64,000 bases of DNA from Ignelater luminosus (lineage: Eukaryota > Arthropoda > Insecta > Coleoptera > Elateridae), in NCBI GenBank assembly GCA_011009095.1, contig VTPC01090614.1, forward strand, positions 237,167 to 301,166, given 5' to 3'. The position numbers and the translations under genes are program-made. The notes beneath the pieces are model-generated. The model was not told where the DNA came from, ran no database searches, and was given only the letters and a program-made list of their open reading frames with translations. Positions 34,141-46,990 of this stretch are shown piece after piece. The stretch's first letter is position 1; each line of letters opens with the position of its first letter.

Positions 34141-36929
34141 GACCGAACATGGAAATTTTCTAAAACACAGTTTTAATTAGAATTTCATTCTAAAACTTGG
34201 GTGTCACATAGAAAATACATTTGAGAATATACTGGAATTTTGTCAGATTTTTAGATAATCTGGTTAATGCCCTAACTTGCAATTTAAGAAAACAATCCTC
34301 CAAAACAAAATTTCTTTAAATAATTATTTCTTGGTATTTTTAATGTAAATGATCATCTTTCAAGCTTGAAAATGATCCAAGGTGAAAGTTTTTCTGTTAT
34401 GTAATAAAGGAAAGACGAACGCTTTTATACTAAGAGATACACAAATTCTCCAAAACTTATATTCAAAAATAAAATACAAAATATTGACATTTGACGCAAA
34501 CAAAAACTACGTGTCTCTTCTTTTGATTAGTACAACATGTAAAAGAAAATTTGAGCACTTACAAAAACGTGATGTCTCGTGACTGTTCGATTTCACGTGG
34601 AATGGCTCTATTGTGCTTTATTTTCTTCAACAACGTCGTCTTCGACGGTAACACAATTGAACTTTATTCTTGTTATCATAATGTGCTGAATACTCAAAGT
34701 CAGCATTTCCCATAAACATTAATCATTTCACAATTGAATATTAACTAGCCTACAGGTTCGTCACGCGATCCTGCAGAAAATGAATACTATAGGGCACTTT
34801 ACGCCCTTTTACTTTTTAATTTTCTCAAGGTGATTTAAGAGTCAGAATATACCAAGTCAAATACAGCAGCCAAGTTTGTAATCTGCTCTTCCTACCTTCA
34901 GTGGCAACACCGTAACTCTTCTTAGCTGTTATGCGAATAAAAATTAAACTTTGTTTCTAAAGGCCGCCTGTGGCGGCCAACAGTCCTTATCTTCGTAAGT
35001 ATTGGCAATCTTAAAGGAATCCGAATACCGAGATACAAAGAATTTTTCGGTGGGCCCTTGTCTTATGCTGTGTTCTAAAGAGCAGTAAAACTAAACAGGA
35101 AAGATTTTTAGCAAAAACATTTTCAGGCACGGCTGTAATACTGAGAATTCTAATAGTAATTAAGACACCGCAGTGGAAATAGCAGAAATATAAATAAGAG
35201 AGTATTTAATCATAGCGGTGCTTGTATCCACGCGCAGGTAACACGCTAAACTCCCCATTGCAAGCTACATTTAGGAAGTCTAAGTAGAACTGGTTAATAC
35301 AGAAATTAGAAAAAAATTTTGTGTTCTAAACATTTCGAGTTGCCCTTTAAAGCTTTTAAGTAACAACATTTTGAAAGTTGCACTTTACTAATATCGGAAG
35401 TTATCCCTAAGTTAGTTGCGAGTATCTAAAACGCTTGAAGTTAGATATCCTACTATCTAGTTCTTATTCAAAGCATACGACGGGACGCAACGCTCAATGT
35501 TATGCTCTAAAATAAAGTGAAATATAACTAGTCGTTTTCTTGATGGATTATACACTGCAAGCAGTATAAAATTCAAAACCTGAAACCATAGAGTATTTGC
35601 TACGTACTAACCTTGAAAACTAGGACATCTAACATTCCGTTTAGAGAGTATCTGAAAATCGGCAAACCATTGAAAGTATCAAACGACTCTACGTATTGAA
35701 AAGTAATGCCCAATTCTAATAAGCTTATAATAAAGAAATACGTTTTAAGAAGTTTTCATATTTATTTCTATCGAGAATGGTGAGATTCTCTTCACCCTAA
35801 TCGTGTTGAACTTTATCTCGAGAAAAAAAATGATTCAATGTTGCAGATAGGTGAGCCTTCCTCGCCACGTTTATTTATGCAGTAGGGGTGAGTTTAAAAA
35901 TTGGGATAAGATTTGATAAAATGATCTACGAGAATGTGGTAGCGGGAACTCCTAAAGTATTCAAGTCGAGAAGAATGATATTCGAGGCAGAAATGTGGTT
36001 GAACTAAACCCGCACGGAAATTAGTAACTTCTTTAGTGTTTTAGTATTTCAGTATGTTGGTTTTCGCTTTGGAGAGATAATAATTAGGATACTAACAAGA
36101 TACCCTCAGTTAGCTATCATTTAAATTTGTACACTCTGCGGTTGACAGGAATATGAGTTACGTTCATGTAAAATCCCACAGAAGCGCTTTTTGTTGCAAG
36201 TCTTCCTTTACTAGTCTTGCAATTTAGGCTCGTCCGTTATTTCAATTAAAATTTATGTTTTCTTAGCCAAAGAAATCATGTAACGTTTTATACGAAGTAA
36301 TAATGTTTATTACTATCACTTTTTTAAGTGGTTGGTTGGTATAAGAGTCAGTAATACTTAAAGTACTACAAACTTTTATCATAAAAAGTTCTAAGTACAT
36401 TAAAGAGTAATTTACATTAGCTAAAACGAATCTAAACCTTTTAAATTGTTTTGCATTTTTCAAAGCAGAAAGGAGGAAAATCTTCTATTCTTATTAGTTT
36501 GATTGAACAAGACAAACATAGTGAAACTTTGTAATCCTTCCATAAGTGTTGGCTTTTTATCATACTTTTCTAAGCTATTAATTTGAAATTTAGTTAGAAA
36601 GAAGTCTCATTATCATTAGATTTTACTTCATACTCTTTCAAGATTGCCTTTACATTAGATTTCTTTCAATAATTTGAAAAATGTGTTGAACTCAAGACCA
36701 GTCTTTAGTAATATAGTTACTATTTAGCTCTAAAAAAGCTGAAAAACCAAATAATCGAAACGTTTGCTTTTATGTAGCAACATGCTGTAATAAATAAGGT
36801 GATAAATCGATTTTTTTTGGTTTGTAATTACGATATGTAGTTCATAAAAAATTTACCCTGACTTTTCAGTCGGTTGTCTTGAGCATAATAAGGAAAATGG
36901 TCAAGGCGTTGCTTGATAAACTTGTTTAT
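34141..36929. other. AT-rich sequence, nothing recognised
   Basis: Presumed intronic. The only structure noticed is a 17-bp palindrome at 34962-34978, GGCCGCC TGT GGCGGCC. Frames at 34382-34582 and 36263-36463 have no similarity. Confidence 0.4.
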
Positions 36930-37733
36930 GTCTCATTTGTTGTAACCATTGCGCAGAAGACTGCTCTGGTCATGTTCTAATTCCCCTTGGATGCGTGTAC
37001 GAACAACTTTTGTGGGTTTCCATTCACCTCGAAACATCCAGACAGTGGATTGTTGTTTCGTTTCCGACTCGTATGAGTAGATCCAACTTTGGTCACCAGT
37101 AACAATGTCGTACACTAAATTTGAATGACCTCGGTTGAATTTCTTCAACATTTCTTTGTACCAACCCACACGATTCTTCTTTTGAGCTTCACTCAAATTA
37201 TGTGGAATCTAGCTACTGCAAAGCTTCAGTACGTTTAAATAATCGTATAAAATCGCGCGTATTGCTTTCACGTCAGTCCTTAAGGTGATCCCTATTTCAC
37301 GGTATGTCACATACCGATCTCGCTCAATCATCTCACGCACAGCATCAACGTTAGTAGCAACAACAGACGTGTACGGACAACCTTCACGAAATTCCTCACT
37401 GAGAAAAGGACATCTACGCTGGAACGCAGCAAACCAATTATAAACAGTTCTATTCGATGGAGCTCCCTCACTAAAAGCCGCATTAAACTGTTCAATGCAT
37501 TGTTGCTTGCTTCGAAAATTTAAAAAATTATTGTTCGAAAACTTTCAGGCGAGAGTTCCATTTTTTCACAAAATTACTTTTTTCAAAGCTCTATGTAAAC
37601 GGACTGGTTAGCTTGGGTACGAACTGTTAACTGAATTATAGGTTAGAAGTGACAAATGTTTCAAATTTAACAATATCACAACGCTGACACCACAGGAAGT
37701 ACCCGATTGCAGAAAGTTTTCCAGCAAGCCTCG
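36930..37733 (-). mobile_element. Truncated mariner relic, same family as in the receptor intron
   Basis: The right end, read on the minus strand, starts CGAGGCTTGCTGGAAAACTT and goes on through CGGGTACTTCCTGTGGTGTC, matching the ends of 10876-11575. A TA follows at 37734-37735. The transposase remnant keeps the N-terminal half and the start of the catalytic domain, with the first Asp in VYDIVTGDQSWIYSYESETK (36933-37196) and then KPTKVVRTR. The second and third catalytic Asp and the left inverted repeat are missing; the left limit is approximate. Broken and non-autonomous. Confidence 0.8.
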
Positions 37734-37735
37734 TA

Positions 37736-39239
37736 GATCATAAGGTAATTGTGTTGTATTACGTGTTTAGTATAATTGAATCTGATAGATCTAATTTAAA
37801 CGCACAATCGTTTTTGAACAAAAACTGTTTCAATGTGCCGACGGTTCCAATAAGTGGAAGGGCAATTTTGAAAAGATAAAAAAGATTAGTTATCTATTTT
37901 TAAATTTTGTAATCTGAAAAAGATAGAACAGAAACAACTGCTCATGTTTCCCGTCACAGTGACAATTACTAAAAAAACTGATGAAACTGGTAAATCACGT
38001 GCTTTAAAATTAAAAGGTTTCAACAAAAGTAATTCCATCTATCCTGCCCGAGTGTAGTGAGGACGATATTACTGTAGATTTTGTTACATTCATGTTAGAT
38101 GTGATTTGGAAATAGTTCGATTACATCAAGCAAAGCAAGGAAGTTATTTCGAGGTATACAAAATAACCATATTCTTCAGGACATTTGATGCTAATACGCG
38201 AATCAACTGTGTTGTTAACTACGATATTCATAACATTAAAAACTCTTTCAATGAGTAAACGGATGTTATATTTCATCAGGACGACGCAAAAAGTGTAGGG
38301 GAAACTGTTTTAACTTGGAATACAATCTAACTGACTAAAAATGCCCTTTTATGGTTGTGCTAAAAAGTAACCTTAAGACAACTGGTCAGAGTGTAGTCTA
38401 TCTAGTTTTTATTCACCTATCGTGTTTAGATTCCATTGTGCGCAGTAATTCGATATTCTAGTGGGAAAAGTAAATTTTCCACAGAATATCTATTAATTTG
38501 GTGACTGGGAAATGTTGGTTCTCTATCATTTTATTTTATGAGGTATGTATAACTTTTCGTGTCTCTGTAAAGAATTTGTGGTTAAATGGCTTTGGAACAG
38601 AGAATTTATTAAATTAGTCCATCAGTTATTAGTTATTAAAGAATACTTAGTTTCTTTATAAAGCTTATCATTGTTTCAATAAAGAAAATAAACCAAATTT
38701 TGGAACAAGTTTTCTCAGAATATTTGTCGGAGATTTTCTCATTTTCAAGTATAGCAACTTATATGCAAAAAATGTACATATGTCTAATTTATCTCACTAC
38801 ATGTAGGTAGGCAACACATATGGCAAAGGACCGAATCATATGTAACTTTCTTAAGATTGGATAATTACTAAATAAGTGTATAAAAAATTAATAAATAAAA
38901 ACCACAACAACCATAGAAACTGGTATCAAGAATTAAAGCACAATACAACACCTGGTCAGTACTAGCAAAGGCTAGATGTCAGTATCGGATATGTCATTGG
39001 ATGTCTACGAATGAAATTTATGAATACTAGTGTATCTGTCTCACAACAAAGTTTTTTTGTTGTTACCATTCTACCATTTGCAGTATCCTAGCTACGAGGA
39101 CAATGAAACAACTCCAAAGCCTCCTAGATCTTCTAAATGTATTTGAACGTCACGTCGTTCAAGAAAAAGTAGGCTTTATTAACTTGATTACTAAACAATG
39201 TTTGTTCATTTGTTTGTTTCATAGGCGTAACTAATTTAA
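37736..39239. other. AT-rich sequence, nothing recognised
   Basis: Presumed intronic; no coding or repeat structure found before the satellite array. Confidence 0.4.
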
Positions 39240-41800
39240 TTTTAGCACCCATTAACTAAGAAGGTAAATGGAGAGCGAAACCCGACTTTGAGCCATGGTA
39301 GGTGGCCCATTAGATGCCACATCCCCACTCATAATTGCATTTAGCTCTATTAGGAAAGCACCGGGGTCGCTCATTGGATGGCATATTTCGATTCATGATT
39401 GTATCATTAGATTTACTGAGAAGGCGTCCTTGGCACATCCGGATGTAAATGATCCATAACTACACCAACCAATCCATGATCGCATTTAGCTCTATTAAAA
39501 TCGCCTATTTGAAGGCACATTCCAACCTACGATCGTATCTTAAATTTGCCGAGAAGGTTAATAGGAGACACCGGAGGTGGCCCGTTAAATGGTTCATTCC
39601 GACCCATAATCTTATTTCAAATCTGTTGAGAAGGTTAACAGGGACCACCGCAGGTGGCCTGTTATATGGTCCATTCTAACCCGTGATTGTATCTTAAATC
39701 TGTTAAGAAGGTTAATGGTAGTTCCCGACGGTGGCCCGTTAAATGATCCATTTCGACCCATAATCGTATCTTAAATTATTCGCAAAGATTAACAGAGGCC
39801 ACCGGAGGTGGCCTGGTGAATGACACATTCCGACTCATGATCGTATCTCAAATTTGTGGAGAAGGTTAATAGAGGCCACTGGAGGTGGCCCTTTAAATGG
39901 TCCATCTGCCCCATTATCGTATCTTAAATCTGTTCTGAAGGTTAAGGGTAGTCCCCGGCGGTGGCGTGTTGAATGGCACTTCCCGACCCACGATCGTATC
40001 TTACATTTGTTGAGAAGGTTAATAGAGGCCACCCAAGGTAGCCTGTTAAATGATTCATTCCAATCCATTATCGTATCTTAGATCTGTTCTGAAGGTTAAA
40101 AGTAGTCCCCGGCGGTGGGCTGTTGGATGGTACATCCCAATCCATGATCGTATCTTAAATCGGTTGAGAATGTTAATGAGGTCACTGGAGGTGACTCGTT
40201 AAATGGTCCATTCGACCATAATCGTATTTAAAATCTGCCGAGAAGGTTAATAGAGACTACCGGAGGCGGCCCGCTAAATGGCCTATTCCGATTCAAGTTC
40301 GTATCTTAAATCTGTTGAGAAGGTTAAGGGTAGTCCCCGGCGGTGGTCTGTTAAATGGCCCCTTTCGACCCATGATCGTATCTTAAACTTATCGAGAAGG
40401 TTAATAGAGACTACCGGAGGCGGCCCGTTAAATGGCCTATTCCGACTCATCATCGCATCTTAAATCTGTTGAGAAGGTTAACGATAGTTCCCTGCGGTGG
40501 CCTGTTGATTGGCACATCCCGACCCATGATTGTCTTTAGATTTATTAAGCTGTGCTTGGCGCGTTTGGATCTATTTTGTATTTCTAACTGTATTAAGAAG
40601 GTCAATGGTGGCTAACTAGAGTTCAATGGCTCATTTCAATTCATGATCAAACCCAGCTCTATTAAGAAACCACTCGCCCATTGGTGTGGCATATCGCGTT
40701 CTATGAACATATATTAAATCTGTTTAGAAGGTTAATGGCGACCCATTGAATAGTTTATCCCGACCTACGATTGTATCTAGCTCTATTAAGAAACCATCGG
40801 GACTTGCCCATTGGTGTGGCACATTTCGACCCGTGATCGTATCTTTACATTTATTGAAAAAGTGTTCTTTAGATGGCCAATCCGGTTGTATGATTGTATT
40901 TTTAGCTCTGTTAGGAAAATCAGTGGTGGTTAACTAGAAGAGGCCCATTGGATTATCCATTCCGACCTTTGATCGTATCTTTAGCTCTAGTGAGAAGGTT
41001 AACGGAGGGCGAAGTCCCACCTAGTGCATTAGAAATGTCCCAATAATTGTCACATTCCGACCCATGATAGTATTTTTAGTCCCAATAACACGGTTAATCA
41101 AGAGCAAAGCCCGAACTTGGACCACTTATTTATGGTTGCATCCTTAGCTCTATTAAGTAGATTAATAGTGGCCCGGTGAATGGTCCATTCCAATACATGA
41201 TTGTCTCTTTAGCTCCGTTAAGAAGGTTACCGGTTAAATGGCACCCATCCCAACCCATGATTACATCTTTAGATTTATTGAGAAAGTGTCCTTTTAATGT
41301 CCAATCCGAATGTATTGTATTTTTAATTCTGTTGAGATCAAAGCTGGTTAAGCAGAGGAAGCCCAACTCATGATCGTATCTTTGAGAAAGTTAATAGAAA
41401 GCGAAACTCGAACTTGGACTACCTATGTATTTATTGGTTGTATATTTAGCTTTATTAAAAATATTAATGGGGTGGCCCACTGAAGGTGGACCGGTGGATA
41501 GTCCATTCCAACCTACGATCGTATCTTCAGCTCTATTGAGTAAGTTAATGGAAAGTGTCTCATTAGATGGCACGTCTCAACCATCTATTAAAAAGGTTAA
41601 TAGAAGGCAAAGTTCGACCTTGGTGAATCGCATGCTTGCATGCCCTGCATAGCTTTATTAAGAAGATAATGGATGGAGAGACTATACCTTGAAGTTGCAG
41701 TGGTGACTCATTGCATGTTACATTCCAAGCGACTAGGCCATGATTGTATCTTTAACTCTATTAAGGAAGTTAATGGAGGGCAAGTCCAATCGGTGAAAAT
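39240..41800. repeat. 77-bp satellite array with mixed monomer types
   Basis: About 2.5 kb of tandem repeats. In the regular core (39530-40500) the GGTGG landmark recurs at 39576, 39653, 39730, 39807, 39884, 39960, 40036, 40114 and 40190, so the unit is 76-78 bp. A unit reads roughly TCCGACCCATGATCGTATCT, TAAATCTGTTGAGAAGGTTA, then one of two variants. Type A has AGAGGCCACCGGAGGTGGCC, which contains the palindrome GGCCACC GGA GGTGGCC. Type B has GGTAGTCCCCGGCGGTGGC. Outside the core the units are longer and more diverged (TTTAGCTCTATTAAGAAGG, GAGGGCGAAGTCC). No transcription or coding role is indicated. Open frames here are by-products of the repeat. Confidence 0.9.
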
Positions 41801-41903
41801 ATTGGTTGTTTCATTTCGAAAAGATTAGTTGTAAACTAGTTGTAGGTAATTTAGCCGCTGAATAAATTTTAGTTCTGTGCGATCTCAGAAGATTTATAAT
41901 TCT

Positions 41904-42003
41904 NNNNNNNNNNNNNNNNNNNNNNNNNNNNNNNNNNNNNNNNNNNNNNNNNNNNNNNNNNNNNNNNNNNNNNNNNNNNNNNNNNNNNNNNNNNNNNNNN
42001 NNN
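41904..42003. other. Assembly gap of 100 N
   Basis: Exactly 100 N, the usual placeholder for a gap of unknown size. It lies about 100 bp beyond the satellite array, so the true sequence may contain more array or a missing element. Confidence 0.95.
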
Positions 42004-43938
42004 CCATTTCTTATAAAAACCAAAATCTACGACGCTCATTATTGTTTTTCATAAGAAAACTTTTGCATGGCAAAAACGCAGGATGGTCTTCTACATACAA
42101 ACCTGCAAACGTGACCCGCTTAACAAGAAATTTAATTTAAATTGATAAAGTCTAGTTGTTGTCAATTTTCTGAATTTTGTTTTGTCGGGAGAAGTCGTTT
42201 TGTTTCGGTTATCGGCCTATTGGGGTTCATGATGACGTTTGTTTTGAAGTTAGAACGAACAATTTATTCTTTAAAAGGCTTTTTTCCACTAACACTAACG
42301 CTGGTTCCTCTTCAAAGCTTAATTCCCGTTTAGGTTGCACAATATTGACGTTTGCATAACCTATGCATCAAAACAGACAAACAACAAACAAACGCAAGAA
42401 AGCTGATCAGCCATCTTTGTCTTACGCATTATTCTTGTATTTCCATTCTTGTTGCACTTCAAGGATTTTTAATTTAAATTCTAATTAATTTAACGCCTGT
42501 ATAATTATGTTCGATTGAAATCTTAATAACCTGTTTATTTATTGGATGGAAAACATGAAACTTTGCAGTTTTGAAGATAAAGGTCGTAGGTAACTTGCAA
42601 CATCTACAATAATATACTTATTAGCAGCAGAATAACTTTTAACTCGCACTTCAATCTAAAATATACATCTCTAGTACTTATGTTTCGGTTCTGTATAGAA
42701 TAAGAAGTTGTATAAGATAAGTTTTTACAGTTTTGCATTTTTACAATAACAATTAAAAACTTTGAAAAGTTTTTATATTTCTAGCTCTAGAAACTTGGGT
42801 TAAGTGTTTTTTTCCGTTTTGCAGAGTTTTACTTACACAGTTAACATTTTATGATTCTACATGACAATTCTTTTATTTCATGTTTTTCTCGAACTTTTTG
42901 GTGGAAAACAAAGTGATTTATATTCTTGACTTGCACCTCCCTCTTAACCGTTATTAACAAAAACTGTAAGAACTTTTCGTTTTTGTACGATTAATGCTTC
43001 CGAATTGACTTGAAAATATATAAATCAAGTTTAATTCAGTTACTTAGGGTTGTGGTACTGCATAATAAATAACTGGACGTTCTTAAAATCCGTTTTTGGT
43101 TTCACAACTAGTTTTGTAAGAGAAACGTTATCGTTTTTGCTGAGGCAGATTTACTTAATAAAGTCATAAATACTAAAAAAAAACTTCCTTGTTTTCTTTC
43201 CTTATTTAATTTACTTGAAAGTGTCATATTCTAGAAGTCATTAATTTTAACCATCTGTTTACTGTTTTAATAGACCAACTAGCAGGCGCTAACAATTCTA
43301 ATTTATCATCCTTTTAATTCATAAATTTTATTTTAAATAGTTCATGAGCAGAGTGATCCAGTGAGTAAGGTGTCGTTATTGCAAGAATCTTTAGATATGT
43401 AAGAAATAGATTTATAGCCAAAACTTTACGAGTATTTCTACAAATTACAAACCATCAGCAGAATGCATGTTACACGTCATCCGGTATATTTTCGTGAAGT
43501 TTTTTTACAAAATGATAACCACAAAGATAACTGGAATTATTGCTGTTTATTACGAAGAACTCGGAAAACTTATTAAGTCAAAATTAATAAAACCTGATAT
43601 TTAACCCTTTTAATACCTGGCACCAAAATTACTCGCGTTCTTCTTTAATTAAACTACTGCATGCCCATATGAAAACTTGTGGTTTTACTAAGAAATTGAA
43701 ATATACTTTTTCTTTAGTTTTATGAACTTAAAATGAAATATCATCTCAGATTAGTTAATTATATGGATATTAAGTAAAACTTTATGTAGGTAGTACAAGA
43801 AAATTAATTTGTGAATATCCCGACTTGTAAATTTATAATGCTGGCGTTCTTTTCTTCTTTCACTAGCTGTGTTTGTCATGGCGATAGCTTGAAAGAATTT
43901 TTATTAAGCGTGAATATACTACCTGTTTTTTACTGCAG
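42004..43938. other. AT-rich sequence, nothing recognised
   Basis: Presumed intronic. Overlapping frames at 42142-42359 have no similarity to known proteins. Confidence 0.4.
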
Positions 43939-44023
43939 AATGGAGAAGGAAATTACTAAAACGAGAACAAATGCAAATGAAGAACGAACTGCCCTAGAAA
44001 AGGATGAGGTCGACAAAGATAAA
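43939..44023 (+). CDS. Orphan exon candidate
   Basis: An 85-base open segment with a good acceptor before it (pyrimidine tract ending TTTTTTACTGCAG) and a good donor after it (GTATGT at 44024). In the open frame it begins with ATG and encodes a highly charged 28-residue peptide, MEKEITKTRTNANEERTALE and onward to DKDK. It is not a match to any family I know. Its frame cannot follow the ERG exon at 19896-19971, because that phase meets a stop. It could be an alternative exon of another transcript or chance. Confidence 0.25.
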
Positions 44024-44479
44024 GTATGTTTAATAACAGTCATCGTTGTATGTTGGTGAGGTAAAGGGTCTTATAAATTAACGGCGGAGGAAACTCTTAC
44101 AAGCGGTTTTCTTAGTAGACTGCTCGATTATTGTTGTTTTAGTTATTTTCCAAAGAGAACCTTACGCTGAGAATGTAGTTGAAATTAAACAATGAATGGG
44201 AGATACCTATCTTTATGCATATGGCATTACTGATGTCGCTTTTTGAAAATTATTATTACTCAAAATGATAGCGACGTTGCAACACTATCCCTTACGATAA
44301 CTCATCAAGGGCTGTGCAGATCGACAATACATTTGAATAATGCTAAAAATCGAAGTTTTGCATGCCTTTCTTATTTTCACAAAGAATATGATACAATGCT
44401 AATAATATTATAACAGTTTTGTATTATTACTACTAAACGTTCAAAAGAAAGTTAAACGTGCAAGTTAGAAAACTTCCTC
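44024..44479. other. AT-rich spacer, nothing recognised
   Basis: Between the exon candidate and PIN/CXC copy 2. No trace of the CXC tail expected downstream of copy 2 was found here. Confidence 0.4.
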
Positions 44480-46990
44480 ATCTTTTTCTTCTTTATCCAA
44501 TAGGTCGTCTTCATCCTCTTTGACAAGATTCAGGGGAGCACTGTTGGTGCACGTTTTTTCCTCCCTGAATAAGGCTTAAGTTATATCACACCTTCTAAAG
44601 CTGTGAAGAAAGAGGATGCACCTTGGTAGGTGGAGCTAAGGCTATTAGCAAGGCAACAAGGACGACATCCTCCCCGACAACAGCCACACAAGGATTTGTC
44701 GTGACTTTGCCAATTGGTTTACGTACGATAGTCATAGTCAGCATTATTAACTGCAACGTGTGTCTCTATCCTACCAGCACTCATTTTCTGACACAATAAC
44801 ATGATTAGCTTTCTCTTGTTCTACGCATTAGCCAGGAAGTGATGTTGTATAGTAGCCTTCATGTGTTTATCAAAGTTGACTTTCATAGAACTTTTACCCA
44901 TTTCTCTTCTTGTTTGCTTTCGCACCTTTATACTGTCCTTCCCGTCACTATAGCCATCGAAAACTACAAAGAATCCTGTTCCGAAATTGCATTTTGCATA
45001 CGTTATATACTGGTAGTAAATATTGGTAAAAGTCCTTCTCACTTTCCATCGCAGGGAGTTGAGGAGGAACCTACTATCAACAACGTTGAAACTTGTTTTA
45101 AGATCTACTGCTAAGTATGTAGTAGGTAGCAGGTAATAAAAAGCAGCTTTTATTGTTTTCCTCATTCCACCTACATCGAAGAGTAAAAGCGGAAATGGAG
45201 ATAACTCGTATTCCAGTAGAAACTTCAAATCTTCATCATTCTTTTTCAAACTTGCGAACTTTTGAAATAAAAGTAATGGATCGACTACCGTAGTTTCACC
45301 GTGCACTTTTACCGAATTTGCAATTGCTGCCATGGGTTCTTCTCTGTCCTTCCGTGATAGGAAAGATAGAAGAGTGGTGCTGAGCCATTTGAGCAATTTC
45401 TTCCTGTCTCCTTCATCTACGTCTACGTCTACGTGATCTCCTGACGTAAAAACTACTCTACTGAATTGTTCTAGTGAGAAGCAGCTGGTAAAGCTTGTTT
45501 AAGCACCACTTAGCCACTTCGCTGTTGTTGAAACAGTAATTTCTCTCCTTCGAGTTAGCCCACCCTTGATCTTCATCTCTCTCATTAATGTTTGCTCAAT
45601 TGTGAGATCAGACCATAACCCAATTCAAAATGAGTCACTCCTTCTTACAGTTAAGTATCCTTCATTCACAACTCGCCTAAATTCATCAGCGATCAGTTTT
45701 GATTCAAGGCAAAGCATATCAAAAAGGTATAAATGAGCAAGTTTGGCAAACTGAAAACGGCTACACGCTCTCATTTCTTTCAATTGTTACATCAATTAAT
45801 ATCTCATTGTGAAAATCTGCTATCAAGTAACTTACGCTATTTCTTCTCTTTTTTGTAATGTCATATTTGTTCAAAATTATTGTTCAGTGTGCTCGAACTG
45901 CTCTTCTGAATGTATGACCTTTTATAATTTCTTCGACTGAGTTGGGGGCAGAAATTATGCTTCGCAATTCTTGAAGCCCACTGCCAGACATAAAGTAACC
46001 TTTACACCCAAGAAACGACATCAATGTATAAAAACCATCTAGTCGTACCTCTATGTTTTCCAGCAGAGGATCATCTTTAAAATTTCTTTTGCCTTGATAA
46101 AGAGCGGCTGATCATAGGTTATGAAACATGTTTTGAGCTTTAATTGCTGACATTGTTCTGCTGCATACTTCTGTGTGTATTGTGTCTCTGTCTGTCGGGG
46201 GTGAATTTATGAATGACACAGGCACCACAGCCCTTTTAGAAAAATTATTGTCTGCGGCTATGCTCCGCATAAACTCCATCCATTCAGGAATAGCTTGAAA
46301 CCCCAGTCATTTGCTACATATCCATAACACACCAGATAAACTTAGCATAGGTACGTCTGACAGGAGAAGGTGTAACTGCTCTACGTTTTCTACAGTAACC
46401 TGTTTCAGACCTTTGCTTGTGAGGCATGCGATTTGTAGAGGAAAGTTGGGAGTGCAACTTTCCTACCTCTCTGGCTGGTGGAGGCGAAGTTAATTTCAAG
46501 ATATCTTCACCCGATAGGAGGGCATTGGCAGACGTAATGCGCTGAATACTCCCCAAGCTGTGAAATGTGTCCAATCTATTCAGTGTGGTCAGAATAAAGT
46601 CTGCATTGTCCAAGTCAAACTGACAATATGTTCCACGCAGCACAGTTGGTGCGGGACTGTACATCGCAGACAATTTCAGCATTGCAGGCGTCATTGTAAA
46701 AACCACTGAAACCCAAGTTAGCTAGTATGTTCGCCAAAATTTGTAAACCGAATTTCCATGTAGAATTGGAGAATGAAAACAATCTCGGTCGAATTGTTGA
46801 AATAATTGCATAGGCAATCTAAATTCTCTTGGTATCTTTGTTCTGTTTATTCTCCCATCTTATGCTGGCCAGTTGTTCAAGAAAAGTGTTGAGAGATTCT
46901 GGAACCGTATCTTCACTACTATTTAGAAACTCGGCACTTGAAGGGTAGCAGTTTGTATCATATACCATGGACTGTACATTTTGTTTGAAC
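44480..46990 (-). pseudogene. Broken copy 2 of the unclassified PIN/CXC family
   Basis: Same family as 5225-9803, in the same order on the minus strand: ILANLGFSGFYNDA (about 46700); YCQFDLDNADFILTTLNRLD (46570-46640); CFITYDQPLFIKAKEI (about 46100); RLDGFYTLMSFLGC and MSGSGLQELRSII (about 45960-46050); then a central part that copy 1 lacks, GLWSDLTIEQTLMREMKIKG (about 45550-45630), a very common motif in this family; LLEYELSPFPLLLFDVGGMR (45160-45240); and the acidic PIN-like motif CVAVVGEDVVLVALLIALAP (about 44640-44700). The Cys-rich tail is absent. Related to copy 1 but clearly diverged, so the two are not a recent duplication. Broken in several places. Biochemical role unknown. Confidence 0.7.

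Noticed and set aside
34962-34978. GGCCGCC-TGT-GGCGGCC palindrome as a regulatory site
   Set aside because: A single 17-bp palindrome with no gene or repeated partner nearby; could be chance.
39449-41652. Many 60-90 codon frames on both strands
   Set aside because: They follow the 77-bp satellite unit and encode the same phrases again and again; not genes.
43939-44023. Next exon of the ERG channel
   Set aside because: Joined to the phase left by the exon at 19896-19971 it meets a stop, and the peptide is unlike the PAS domain that must follow.
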